The notes beneath the pieces were generated by a model. The model had not been told where the DNA came from and made no database searches. It saw nothing but the letters and a program-made list of their open reading frames with translations. Shown piece after piece: positions 44,150 to 55,403 of a stretch of DNA of 64,000 nucleotides; position 1 is the first letter of the stretch; every line of letters begins with the position of its first letter. A program made the position numbers and the translations under genes. This DNA comes from Beverwykella pulmonaria (taxonomy: Eukaryota; Ascomycota; Dothideomycetes; Pleosporales; Melanommataceae). The DNA lies in NCBI GenBank assembly GCA_001599595.1, contig BCHH01000001.1:3935068-3999067 (forward strand). Reading direction: 5' to 3'.

Positions 44150-45000
44150 TATAAATAAGGATATCCTAGAGCTTAATATTTGGTTTGCCAGCCTTTTGCT
44201 TTTCATACTGCGTCTAAACGCCTTGGCATGGACTCCATAAGCCTCTGAATCAGTAAATTGGGGGATCATCCTCTAGGCGTCCTTGATAGCGGCTTTCAAC
44301 GCATCCCAGTCAGATTGTGATTGACCCATTGTGATGAGCTCAGGGTGGAGCTTATGTACTAGCTTTTTAAGGGCCCACTATATGTGCTCAACTAGGTTGA
44401 GGTTGTAATGCGGGGTTGTCTGTATCGCACTAATAGGGTTGAGAGCAAGGTTTCGGGGTAGATAGGAGTATATTGTAGGGGAGACGAATCGCTGCCAAGC
44501 CACGTTAGCAGCGGGGGAACACTAATAGACTAAATCACATGACACCTGAGCCACAATGATGGGTATGAGTATCGCCTCCGCACAAGCCCGGTACTGGCCT
44601 TACAACATGTACATGTCAAAACCGGGCTTGCACTCTGTACCAATCTTTGGCGTAGCTTAAACATTTTGTATAATAGATCTCTTCTCCTGATTAGATAGTA
44701 TAAAAGGCCTTCCACTTCTAGGAAGTGACTTAAGTGTGTGGTGAAGTTTCCACCTGGTGTCGGTGATTGTGCTGCGATTGACGCGAAACACGCCCGCTAA
44801 CTCCTGCTGTTGCACACTAGCCTCCCATTGAGTAACAATAGAGCTGCGCGCTGCAATTGAAAGCTCTTCATTTGCGTCGCGGTTTCCGCTAATTTCTGAG
44901 CCAAATGAGCGTGGTGGCATTGAGTTGTGGAGGATTGAAAGGAAGTGTAAGTTTCGCGATTGTGTTGTTGGTGGTTGCCAAGAATCCATACTGGGAGACT
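44150..45000 (-). pseudogene. Tc1/mariner-like transposase relic with internal deletion
   Basis: Minus strand: an N-terminal helix-turn-helix part at about 44930-44660 (SIAARSSIVTQWEASVQQQELAGVF, RSGRPFILS). The C-terminal end of a Tc1 transposase follows at about 44405-44180 (HYNLNLVEHI, WALKKLVHKLHPELI, then MIPQFTDSEAYG). Most of the DDE catalytic core between them is missing, and the ~130-bp dispersed repeat (44408-44535) sits at the junction. Stops lie in both parts. Confidence 0.6.
44408..44535. repeat. dispersed ~130-bp repeat, copy 2
   Basis: Same orientation as the copy at 11750-11882 and some 32.7 kb away; both start near GGGTTGTCT and end CTAATAG(A/G)CTAAA. It lies inside the Tc1-like relic. 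Confidence 0.7.
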
Positions 45001-45407
45001 TTTGTAACCAAGTGCCACTATTTCTATGTGAGTACCCTACCACCCAACACCAAAATCAACCACATCGTAATACAGACTCTGACATATTTCTTTAATTGTG
45101 GCCTTCATCTAATACCCAAGAGTGTCTGGGGGAGACGCGAAATCCATTAAGGAACCGGTGGCGTTTGGGATGTTTTTCGAGCTGACGTCACAAGTGGGGT
45201 ATTGTATCAAAACAGTGGTAGATGGGAAATTATAAAGGGTGTGCGAGAGCTCGCGAGAAGCTCGGCTATCGCAAAACCCCCCCGAGAACCTCAGTTATTC
45301 AGCGCCCTGACCCCCCAATAACCCACCGTTATTAGAGAGCCCCCCCTGCCGCGATTATTCCTCAGTTATTCCTAAACCACCTAACCACGTGCAACCGCGT
45401 TGTGGCC
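45001..45407. other. left flank/leader of the Crypton-like element
   Basis: Contains GAGAGCTCGCGAGAAGCTCGGC and C-rich strings with repeated CAGTTATTC. The motif ATAACCCACCGTTATTA (about 45325) resembles ATAACCCATAATTATTA (about 47887) beyond the gene, perhaps short terminal direct repeats of the element. Confidence 0.3.
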
Positions 45408-47696
45408 ATGCCTTTGACCTCTCCCCTCTCCTCCACCCCCCCTCCCGCCATGGAAGCCTCGGGGACGGCCCCGCCAACGGCAGCGACGACGACCCTTACG
45501 ACCCTCACGGCCCCTCCCTTCCCTACCAGCGCTGCGGAGCGCCATGCGGCCCTTGACGTTGAGCTCTTCGCGCAGGGCGCGCGCGCGCTTGCGCAGGCGC
45601 GTACAACGCGGCCTAAGAACACAAACAAGACGTACGATCCAAAGCAGAAGGAGTAGCAGGAATTCTGCGCTGAGAAGGGATTTGAAGATGGCGAGCTCGT
45701 GCGCGAAAACAAGCTAATCTAGTTTCTAAATAAGCGCGTCCTAGACCAGGAGGTTCGGACCTCGCGGTACAAGAAGCAGGATCGCACAACTATAGACGGC
45801 GAACCAGTCCAGCAGACGCTAGGAGTCAGCGCGGTCAAGTTGTACGTAGCCACCATTGTTGACCTGTGGTCCTTCCAAAAGAGCAAGGGCATAAACCTGT
45901 ATCCAACCCCGCGCGGAGAGGGCCTAAACAGCCTGCTAAGGGCTCGCCAGCGCACTGAGCACAAGCAGCAGCAGCTTAAGTTTGCTGACAGGGCCGCGGG
46001 GACGCTGCAGGACAGCTACACTAAGGCGAAGATAATTAATGCCGTGCGGTTCTGCTGGGAGGGCTACCGCCAGGGGAAGCAGCGGCGGCAGCAGTCAAGG
46101 CAGTCAATAGAGCCGTACCTGCGCACCGCCACTAACTTCCTGCTCACCCACAACATGCTGCTGAGGAGCAAGGCGCGCCTAGAAGCTGAACTCCCTAACT
46201 TCTTTACAGTCCCGCTGGCAGACAAAGGCCCAACGCCCTGCTACCCAATAATTATAATTATAGACAACAGCAAGACAAACCTAATGGGGCGGCTAGAGTA
46301 CGGAGCTGTTATAAGGCACCAAAATCCGCTGCTCTGCACTATGGCTCACACCACTTTCTACCTCTTCTACCGCTGGAACGTTACAGGCGAGCCGCCTCCT
46401 AGCTTCTGTCAGCGCGAGCTGTGGTACAACCTGCACCTAGTCAAGGGGGAGCATGCAGCAAAGAAGATGGCGTATAACACGCAGCTAGACTAGATTAACA
46501 AGATGTTTGCTGGAGCAAACATTATGTCGCTAAAGAAAACACACGCAGGCCAATCGCAAGGGGCAAAGCACGCTAAGCTTAAGGGCGTTAGTGAGGGCCA
46601 GATCTGCCATGCGGGACAGTGGAATAGTAACGCCCTAACAAACTGCTATCTTACCTACCTCCCGCGCAAGTTTATGCGGAGCATGGCTGGCTTTAACCTG
46701 TCCGCGCAGGGTAACTTCTACCTGCCACAGGCAAAGGTGCTGCCTCCGCAATCACTTGAGCAGGCCATGTGGCCCTTTGTTGACAAATCACTGGCGTAGT
46801 TTAACTCGTACGCGGACGACAAGAAGCAGCAGAGTAATAAGGCAATAGAGGACCGCGAAGACCTTGCGGCTTAGGGCTTCCTACGTTTACTGCAGCAGCT
46901 CTGCATTATCCTCCTTCAAGACTCTGTAATTATAAGACAGGAGTTCCCTGCGCATCCAATCTGGGCTGACCCTATCTTCGCCCAAGCTAACTACCTAGCG
47001 TTTGCAAAGGACGTGGAGCTCTCACTACTAGACGTAGAGGAGCCTAAAGAAGTGCAGATTCAGAAGACGCTGCCTGCTATTGCTGAACGCCTTAGCATCC
47101 TGCACCAGAGCCTTGCGCGAGACGTCAGCAACTAGGGCGCGGAAACAAGAGAGCAGCTCAACAGCATTAACATACGGCTAGGAGACTTGCTTGAGGGCCG
47201 CATATCGCTGACTCTACATCCTACGCGCCGTACAATTATGGCGGCTTCTAGCTCTACCACGCCTGCTTCTGCTGCAACAGCGGTGAGGTCCTTCCACTCT
47301 GCATTAGCCTCCCCTTCTCCCGCGGCCACTCCCTCACTGCAGGAGCCGCCATCACCGCTATCACCACCACCACCGCCGCCGCCGCCGCTGTACGTCCTCT
47401 CCCGCGCAGTGGCAACCATCCCGCAGCTGTGGAGGGAGTGGACAGTAGGCCTAGCAGGCGGCCCGTCTGTGCAAGGACTAGAGGATCTGTACAGGCCGCG
47501 CTGGCGTCAGAAGCACAGCGAGCAGGTAATCTACAGACAGCAGAAGGTTATTATTGACGAGATTCAAAGACAGCAGGCACAGGGCATTAGTACAGGCGCG
47601 GCAGTGGAGGAAGTAGAGCTTGTTCGGCAGCAGGCTAAATTGTCGCTCTATCAGCTGTACAAGCTGCTTAATAGGCAGAAAAAGTGTACTTTGTAG
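45408..47696 (+). pseudogene. Crypton-like tyrosine recombinase, six amber stops
   Basis: One unbroken phase of 763 codons from ATG 45408 to TAG 47694, interrupted only by TAG at 45654, 45720, 46491, 46797, 46872 and 47133. Order: Ser/Thr/Pro-rich start; helical N-terminal domain; the recombinase core (LRSKARLEAELPNFF, KTNLMGRLEYGAV, NPLLCTMAHTTFYLFYRW, LKKTHAGQSQGAKHAKLKGV, ALTNCYLTYLPRKF); an acidic helical region; poly-Pro (about 47360-47395); and a GCR1-like C-terminal domain (GLEDLYRPRWR, KLSLYQLYKLLNRQ). This layout is that of fungal Crypton transposons. Gln stands where Arg is expected in the HxxR-like segment (HAGQW). The changes match RIP. Confidence 0.8.
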
Positions 47697-47986
47697 TTAA
47701 TGCTATAGCTATGCGCTCACGTATTGCCTGCATTTTTGCCCCTATTTTGCTTTACAAATAGTGTAAAAGTAGAAAAAAAGCGGCCCTCCGGGGGTGCCAA
47801 GACTTATGGTATACCAGAGGTTATCACGGAGGTTTGGTGTTCTCGCTTACTATCGCGCGTGATCTCGCTAATAAATCGACCCCCATATAACCCATAATTA
47901 TTATGCCAAGCAGTGGTATTGCCGTGGAAACATCTACAGACGGACACGTGCTGGGCTTATTTTAGTAGCCGAGCGTCTATGCTTTC

Positions 47987-48390
47987 TTGTTGTCAGCTGA
48001 CTCTCGTGCCTTTTCCTCGGATGTACCTAAAACATGGGCTGCCCTATCAGAGAGAGGCGATTTCGCTCTCACTACGCTCTATTATCGCACACACGGACGA
48101 CCGTCGTTTGAAGTAAAAGACCCAAGACTAGCAATACCTTACACCGGAGGAAGAGACAGTCTCGTTATATTTTTTTTATTAGTGTCCGATCTTGGGCATC
48201 TTATCCGAATAAAGTATATACCTTCGCCTTTGGCATCGCCCGCCAGCGCTCTATCGTTATGACGGAAAATCCAATCAAGCCTCCAAATAAGAACTGGCCT
48301 TGGGCTTTCGATACTTTCCCACAGGTGGAGAGAGGATTCAGAGGAGGAAACCTCCAAGATATAGCAAGGAACACTGGCAACGAGAAGTAA
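47987..48390 (+). pseudogene. Fot1/pogo-type transposase N-terminal relic
   Basis: Plus strand: FSSDVPKTWAALSERGDFALTTLYYRTHGRPSF, SDLGHLIRIKYIP, and after a break IKPPNKNWPWAF. These are successive parts of the DNA-binding half (psq and CENP-B-like) of fungal Fot1/pogo transposases. The DDE domain is absent. It abuts the Crypton-like element and precedes the next gene's promoter. Confidence 0.6.
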
Positions 48391-48725
48391 TGCTCGCGGG
48401 TGGGCCATGATTCCGAAAGTTGGCCTTACAAAGCACAGCACATCTAACAGCAAACACCTCCCAGTTTTTGGCACACTTGCTGTTTTGAAGCGCTTTTATA
48501 TCGATATGTGCGTGATGCGCGAGAACGTTGGAAATGCTCCTGAGATGTGCTCCCATGTTCGAAAGTCTTGGCAAATCCCAACACAGTTAGGCTACATCTA
48601 TCTCAACCTCAGCCCTGCTCATGCATCGCGCCTCAGCCTAGCAGGCAGCTAGATGGCCCTTTATGAGGGTACTACACTGCTTTCGCAGCTCTTGATCCTC
48701 TCGCTGACCACAGACAATACTCACA
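48391..48725. other. promoter of the next gene
   Basis: No coding sequence recognised; upstream region of the gene starting at 48726. Confidence 0.35.
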
Positions 48726-50168
48726 ATGCCTCGCAGACTCGCGAACGACCTACAGCGAATTGCCCTTGCGCACGCGATAGGTTTCCTCAGTTACCCCAGC
48801 AATTCAACGGCCGAACCCTACCTAAACTACATCACCAATCGACACATCGGCCGAGGAACGTTAGAAGAATACTTGGGCCTTTTCTTACGCATAATAGAGC
48901 ATTTCAAGCAAGACGGAGGTAGCGAGGGTCGACAACCCGCGTCGGACAGCATACAGGCGCTTCTCGATAAATTGGTTGCGTCGCAGGATGAGGAGCTATT
49001 CTCGGACACAAAGGCGGGGAGCAATATGAGGAAAGAAGACGTTGAGGACACTGTCATGTATATCATAGGAATCTGGACAATGCTACTGAGTTCGTTCGTC
49101 CAACTGCCCAACGGGATCCGAAAAGTAGTAACGGCATATACAATCCGAGCTCATAGCAGAGGTATTACAAAAGCTGCATGCGATGAAAATCTTGCGGGAT
49201 TGCTGAAGGGAAGTGGTCTGCTTCCAGCGCCTGTATGGGCTCAGACTCAAGTAGGTCAGCCCGAAGACGACATTGTACGAACAGCGAAGAAGTTGGTCGC
49301 ATTGCTCTCTGGCGAGAATGGCGAGAATCCACACTTGCATCTCGGAAGCTCTCTTGGCAATTCGCTATTTGAGAGCTTTGAAGCAAAGACACCTGGAACT
49401 CAAATATCATACAGCTCTTTGGATAACATGGACTCCCTTGAATCACTTTCGATAAAGGCAACGCGTCTGAACGCGTTTACCCTCTGTACTTTGGGTGCTG
49501 TGGAGATAGCCTGGACACACAACATCTCCCGGCATATGCAACTTTCTCGGCACGACGGACGATTTGTTCTCGATATTTTTGCACTTCCGTGTGTATTCGA
49601 CGCGACATCTTTGACCTCGCCTGCAGTCGGCATCTCCTCCGAACTTGCACAAGAGATCAAAGAATCCTACTGCATCCTTTTTAACGCCTGGCCTGATACC
49701 CCTCTACACGCCAAGATTGGTCGCTTTCTTGGAATTCGGAAGTTCTGTTGGTGCTGGGCTTGTTCCTCGTATCGATTCCGGAAGGATGTCCTCTCAAAGC
49801 TTCGAAAATCGACCTTACGGAGCACGAAAAGGAGTCGAGACGCAATTCGGAGGAGCGAGTTTGACCCACTGTTAGCTGAGCTCATGAATAATAATGAATC
49901 TTCCGATTGGACACATGACCTGTTTCCCTGTCTTTGGTCACGGATCACGATGTTGGAAGAGCATCTCGAAAAGGCGAAACCGTGGAGCATCTGGATTCTG
50001 TTCCGTGATCGTCGAGACACGTTGCAATTCTGGACTTTTTTGTAAGTTAACATTTGTGATTCATTTGTTCCCTTATTAACTAGTTCAAGATTTGCAACTG
50101 TCATGCTTGTGATGACACTTCTGCAAGTTGCACTCGGCATCCTCCAAGTCGCGGGCTCCTTTCGATGA
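48726..50168 (+). CDS. tail-anchored orphan-family protein
   Basis: Exon 1 48726-50041, intron 50042-50083 (42 nt, GTAAGT...CTAG), exon 2 50084-50168; 466 residues. Exon 2 adds a single hydrophobic C-terminal segment (RFATVMLVMTLLQVALGILQVAG). Recognisable blocks: HAIGFLSYPSN, NISRHMQLSRHDGRFVLDIFALPCVF, IKESYCILFNAW, a Cys-rich FCWCWACSS and RDRRDTLQFWTF before the anchor. I have the impression of a common Pezizomycotina family of unnamed proteins with this ending, but no function is known to me. Without the short intron the anchor is lost, so splicing could switch membrane targeting. It converges with the chimeric gene at 50470. Confidence 0.8.
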
Positions 50169-50469
50169 ACACCAAGTCAAAGTCTTGCTATCACTGTATC
50201 GAACCATACTACGAGGAGAGCTCGCATGAGTGTTGGGCCAGTTTAGGCAGAGGACAAGAGCATTGACTTGCTACTGAGTTCTACGATATCTGCCAATAGA
50301 GCTTAGCGTTTGCGTTCTTACTTTACCACACCTCAACACGAGGGGTATCATCGCTACAGCTACGATCGAAGTCCCCTAATATCAAGGAATATAATGCGAC
50401 CTCGAACTGTGGCAGAATCAAAGGTTGGTTTCAGAGCTTCTATTGTCAGAGACCTGCCTACCATGTCAT
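50169..50469. other. convergent intergenic gap
   Basis: About 300 bp between two converging genes; only 3' untranslated or terminator DNA expected. No repeats seen. Confidence 0.4.
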
Positions 50470-53400
50470 TCAACCCACTCCATACTCCCGTTTCAGAGCA
50501 TCTGGCACCTGAAATGCTCCATAAAAGGCAACTCTTCCCAGCTTCAATCTCTTTTCCAACGCACCACCCTCCATCTCAAAGTTCTGCACATGACCGCTCT
50601 TTTGCACAAAGCTCTGGAACCCTACAACACCTGGTCCCGTCGTCCCATCCTCGCGCACGCCATCCGCATAGAGTGCGATTCCACTATATCCGTTGGGAGG
50701 GTCGAAGTCTGGATAGACACGGTAAAGAAGGGCGCGCGAAACAAGATCCTTCCAGGTGGACACATCGTGGTCTTTGGTGGGTTTTGCGGATGCCATTTGA
50801 TTGAGAAAAATTCCTTCTCCAACAACCAGGACTTCCGACGGGCGATTTGTCTTTAGAGTTTTTGCTGCTCGATGGTTCTCCGTATCCCCAAGGATCTTGA
50901 CTGCGCTGCTTTGTTGTCGTAGGCTATTCCAGCTCTCTTTTGATAGCCACCCAAGATCGGGGATGGGGGATTGGATGTCCTTGGCTGACGATGTATTGGT
51001 CGGCTTGATGAGGGTGAGGTCGTACATGAAGCCGTTGGGGTAGATTTCGGCTTCGGGATCGAAGGACTTCTCAATCGTTCCAACCTAGTGAAGTAGTCAG
51101 AAACAGTTCTCCAGTAACTTTCATTTCATCCGCTCCGAGCGAATATTAGGCTATGCTGCATTTCGTAGAACAGGAGAGGAAAACAATATTACTCTCAGGT
51201 CAACAGTATCAAGCCAGCCTTGTAAAATGCTACTCTTTCCGCCTGAAGTAACTTTGCCTCATCGCAGCATTTCTGCAACATCCTCTTGTATCCACAAGAA
51301 GCATGTTTTCCTAGTTGCGGAAAACTCACATTCGCTTGAAGCCGACGGAATAAACTTACCTTTTCATTCCCCGCCCAAATCTCTACATGCTCATTCCAAT
51401 CCCCCTCCAACTTCTCCAACCCCTTCCTCCGCCCAAAAATGGCTGCACGATGACTCTTCGCTAGCACAGCTTCGGTAACCACATGCGACGACATGACTAA
51501 ATACGGCTCCCCATCTTTAATAACTTTCGCTCCAATCCTCCCCGCGAACTTCTCTTTCCTGTGTGAAGATTTGGCACGCGCTTCGATGAAGTCGTTGAGT
51601 TGCAATGGCGGAGTGAGGAGCGTGGTTGAATGGCGACTGGAGGAAGGGCGGAAAAATGACGTCGACGACGAAGGGGTGGAAAGGGAGGTTGGTGAGGATA
51701 GGACGGAGGACATCGATTTCATAGTCTCGGTTTTGCTTGCTAGTGTTCCTGCACTAGGGAACATTGTTGGTTCCATGTTCTGCGCTATGTAGCACACTTT
51801 CAGCCCGCCGTATTTGTGTGGCAGATGAGATGCCGCCCAGCCTGTATCGAATTCCTCTCCTACGATGATCTGTAGTACACCATTTACTAGCAAGTAGAAC
51901 CCGAGGCTTCCTGCGAACGTGAGAAACAGATCTCGGATTACCTCGAGAGGAACTTCGGCTGTGCAGTCTATTGGCGCAGAGGGTCGAGGGTCAGGAGGTG
52001 GATTTACACCAGCAAGGGGCGGCCATGTGTACTCTACGGGTAGGACGACAGGAGCTCTGGCGATAGTGAGCGGGAAGAATTTTGGTGTGTCAACGTCAAG
52101 TGGAGTGCAAGTCCAACAACTGCGAGGGGAAGAATTAGTATTTATTGGGATAGAGTGGTAATCGACGTCCCACATCCAAGACTCTGGGAGCTGGGTTTGG
52201 ATATCTTTCCAGTCTGTGGTATCCAGGTTGGTGTAGGTGGGAAAGAGGTGGGCGGGCTCGAGATCTTCGGATCCTGTTTCTAGGTCTTGAAATTCTGAGA
52301 GTAAGTCTAGATCGTTGGATGATTGGTCGGCTCTGTTTCCTTCGTCATCAGAAGCTTTTTCACCGCCCTGCTCCGATTCTGGGGGGGAAATTGGTTTAAT
52401 AGCAACATGTTCAACAACGACTGCGGCCATATCGCTCAGAATAGGGTACCGGAAGATGTCGGGAAGTGTGACGCGGAATCCACGTTGGCGAACTTGAGAG
52501 ACCAGGCTCAGCGCTGTAAAGGAGTTGCCGCCGAGGTGGATGAAGTTACTATTTTTGGTGATTGTATGATTATCTACCCCAAATACCCGGCTGAAAACTG
52601 TCTGTAACAGTTGTTCCTTGGCTGTTTGTGGCTCATCCTTTGAATTGGTTTCGTCTACGTCAGGATTCTTTGCGTTGGCTGTTATCGCTTGAAAGTTGTT
52701 TCTAATAATCATATCTTCGTCGTCTTCCAAATCGTCTTCCAAATTTGTTTCGATTACAAACGTCGCCCTTCTCTCTATAGAATCATCTTCACCTGATGAC
52801 TCTTCTGTCAATGCCGGCATATCGTTTGTGCGATCAACCCATCTCTTCTTCATGAGCTTTCTTGTCCGACCTTTGCCTTCGATATACTCCGTGTCGTCAG
52901 TGTCGCTGCCAATACTCGTCGCAACACTTGTGCCACTTCGATACGAGCCAGAGCTCCAGCTCTGCTTTGCTTGCCAGGACGAGGGCAGAGGCTCTGTGGC
53001 CGAGGTTGGGACTTGGTTGTCAGGTGCCGGAGTGTCGACAACTATTGCGGCTTGAGGAAGAGCTTCACGCATATTCTGCGTATCCCATGGGTCGTGGGAA
53101 GGCATAACTGGCGCTACATCGAGAGTGAAAGGATTTTCTTGACTGGTGCTGATATGAGGTTGGGCGAAGGGGTTGTCTTGGATGTAAGATAAGTGATGGC
53201 CTGTATATTGACCTCTTGTTGTTATCTGCCCGATAAGAGACTTTTCCTGTTCCAATGTAGACAGTGAATTTTTCTGCAAATCATCTTTCTGAGAAGAAGA
53301 GTTCACTTCTGTGAAAACCGCAGATGAATGATCCTGCGTCTCGCGTTCTGAGACAGCAACATAGAACGAGACCTGGTCGCCAATCATCAAGACGCCTGGC

Positions 53401-54653
53401 TCGAGCTCCACCACAGGAGGCTGGCTAGATCCTATGACAGATCCTGGGGAATCTTTTGCCCGATCTTCCTGATCTTTTGTGCTTAGGAGAGACGGTATAG
53501 GAGATGGCTGACACCACACCCTAGCATTGGCGCAACGGGAGCACGTTGGCTGGGATCTGTCGCATTTAATCTTTCTGCGTTTGCATCTTGCACAGGCAGA
53601 AGCCATCTGGGGCAGAGTACTATTCGATGGTTGGTTGTCCTGTTTTTTTGTCTCTGGGAGATGAAACGCAGAGAACTGTGGTTCCTTTCCTGGATACTGA
53701 CACATTCTATCCAATATGGCGCAAGTGGCGCATCTTGGGTAGGCTTGATCACATTTGATCCTTTTATATCTGCATTCAAAACAGGAGAACATACTCACGC
53801 GGCGGGTACTAGCGGGCTTTTTCGGAGCAGTTTCCTCAGTTGGGCGGCCAATAGCAGCGTCGAGTCGAGAAGTTGAAGGTAACTCGCCGATATCGTCTTT
53901 ATCAGCCTGAGAATGTATGGATTCAAGACTTAGCGAAGGTTTCGATATCGTGACTTTACCCGCGGCAAGAGTGGCCCCCGGTTGTTCCTCCTGCTGTTTA
54001 GAACCTTCAGGCCTTTGCATCTCCGCTTCGCTTCGCTTCGTTGTGGCTTGCATTTCGATTTCAGTCTCTGCCAAGTTTCTCTCCTTTTCTGGGGCCAGAC
54101 GCTGTTGCGTAATGGGAAGAGATTGTCGAACCCGATCGGTAGAGCTCTCATGTTTCCCATCAGCATCAAGTTTCAGGTCCCCTTGTACAACATCTTCCAT
54201 GATATCTTCAAGGGCGAATGAGGAGGAGTCCGGATGAAGTAGTGACGTATAACTAAATGTATCCAGTATACCCAAATGTTCCATCTGTTGATCCAGGTAA
54301 TCTAGCGTCTTATCATCTCGCAGCTCTTGCTCATCACCGCTGATACTTTGGGGTTGGGCAATCCGCTGGGCCAACTCTGCAGCATCAATTTTATACGACT
54401 CGCCCTCCGCATCCTCTTCTTCAGTTGACACTTCGCCAGCCCTCCTCTCCAGATCTTCGAGTCTCTTCTTCAATTTCATTCGATAGTTCCGTTGCGCAAT
54501 CCGATTCTCTATTCTCCGGCGCTCAGCCACATCGGTAATAGCCTGCCAATCTGTTTGAACCCAGTCGTTCTCAGAGGCTTGAACATGAAAATTATTATGT
54601 ATATCCTCACGGGTATCTCCGGTTTGTGAGTTCAAGCCGGTGGGATCTGCCAT
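50470..54653 (-). CDS. chimeric bZIP - two Zn2Cys6 - carrier domain - trypsin-like protein
   Basis: Exon 1 51360-54653 (1098 codons without a stop), 275-nt intron (GTAAGT...CACTAG), exon 2 50470-51084; 1302 residues. Residues 44-73 are a bZIP-like basic region (RRRIENRIAQRNYRMKLKKR). Two Zn2Cys6 clusters follow, each CX2CX6CX6CX2CX6C: Cys291-318 and Cys354-381. About 676-750 is a phosphopantetheine carrier domain (LGGNSFTALSL, Ser711). Residues about 905-931 are hydrophobic. The C-terminal part looks trypsin-like: His1057 in MSSHVV, Asp1120 in MYDLTLI, Ser1232 in GYSGIAL. Linkers are acidic and Ser/Thr-rich. No adenylation or condensation domain. The combination is unfamiliar to me; a gene-merger artefact is unlikely up to residue 1098 because there is no intron. 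Intron borders are less certain. Confidence 0.8.
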
Positions 54654-55403
54654 TCGGTCAAACTCTTTTCAGCTCAGACTTAGTCTGGTGATCGTTGCTG
54701 GTGCCTGGTGAGGAAGTGGCATGTATCGAGACCGGCTCTTTATGTCTATGTGGCTTGCATGCTTTGTAAGAATCGCTTGAACAAGATCAATCAAAATGAG
54801 ATTACAAACATGTTTCAAGATATGGAGGTAGGTGCCTAGAAAGAGGTCACAAGTGAGCGCTAATATAACCGAGATCATGTGACGTACTAGCCGTAGGGCT
54901 GAATACCTGAGGCGATCACGTGGCGATCCAAAATCCAAGCATCATCAACATTCGCAAGATACAACTTCTGTCACTTCTTGCGTACACACCGTCGAGGACC
55001 CAAATATCATGGTATCTGATCCGAGTTCTGAGATGAGACGTACAAGCTCGCTCAACTAGCTGCTTAGGGAGTAGTCATCGACCATCCATCTCAACTTCCT
55101 TCACAGAATTTAAGCCTCCATAAACGCTCGCTAGGTAGTTCTCGCACTCCCAAACCTTCCCTAGCCCATGAAGGCAAACTAGATATGACAGGGAAGAGGC
55201 TAATAAGCCAAAAGAAGATAACCTTGGGTAAAAATTGCTAACTGTACACTTTCGGAAGTGCATCACATGACTGCCTCACATACTTAGGCACATCAGCTAC
55301 CAGTGCAGTTCCCAATTGGTAGGCCATTGAGAGCACTTATTTAGTATGGTGAGAGTAATCGCACTCGTATATTATAACACCAGGTCCTGTATCAATCCGA
55401 TCC
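54654..55403. other. promoter of the chimeric gene
   Basis: Separates the two bZIP-type genes, both on the minus strand. Contains GATCATGTGACG and GATCACGTGGCGATC near 54873-54925; the latter holds CACGTG, a possible bZIP/bHLH site. No coding region. Confidence 0.4.

Noticed and set aside
53631..54237. Plus-strand open frames opposite the chimeric gene
   Set aside because: Antisense shadows; the minus-strand frame contains two exact zinc clusters and a bZIP region.
50470..54653. Two separate genes wrongly merged (transcription factor and carrier/protease protein)
   Set aside because: There is no stop, intron border or promoter-like gap between the zinc clusters and the carrier domain; 1098 codons are continuous. 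The link to the last exon does rest on a predicted intron, so it remains a point to test.
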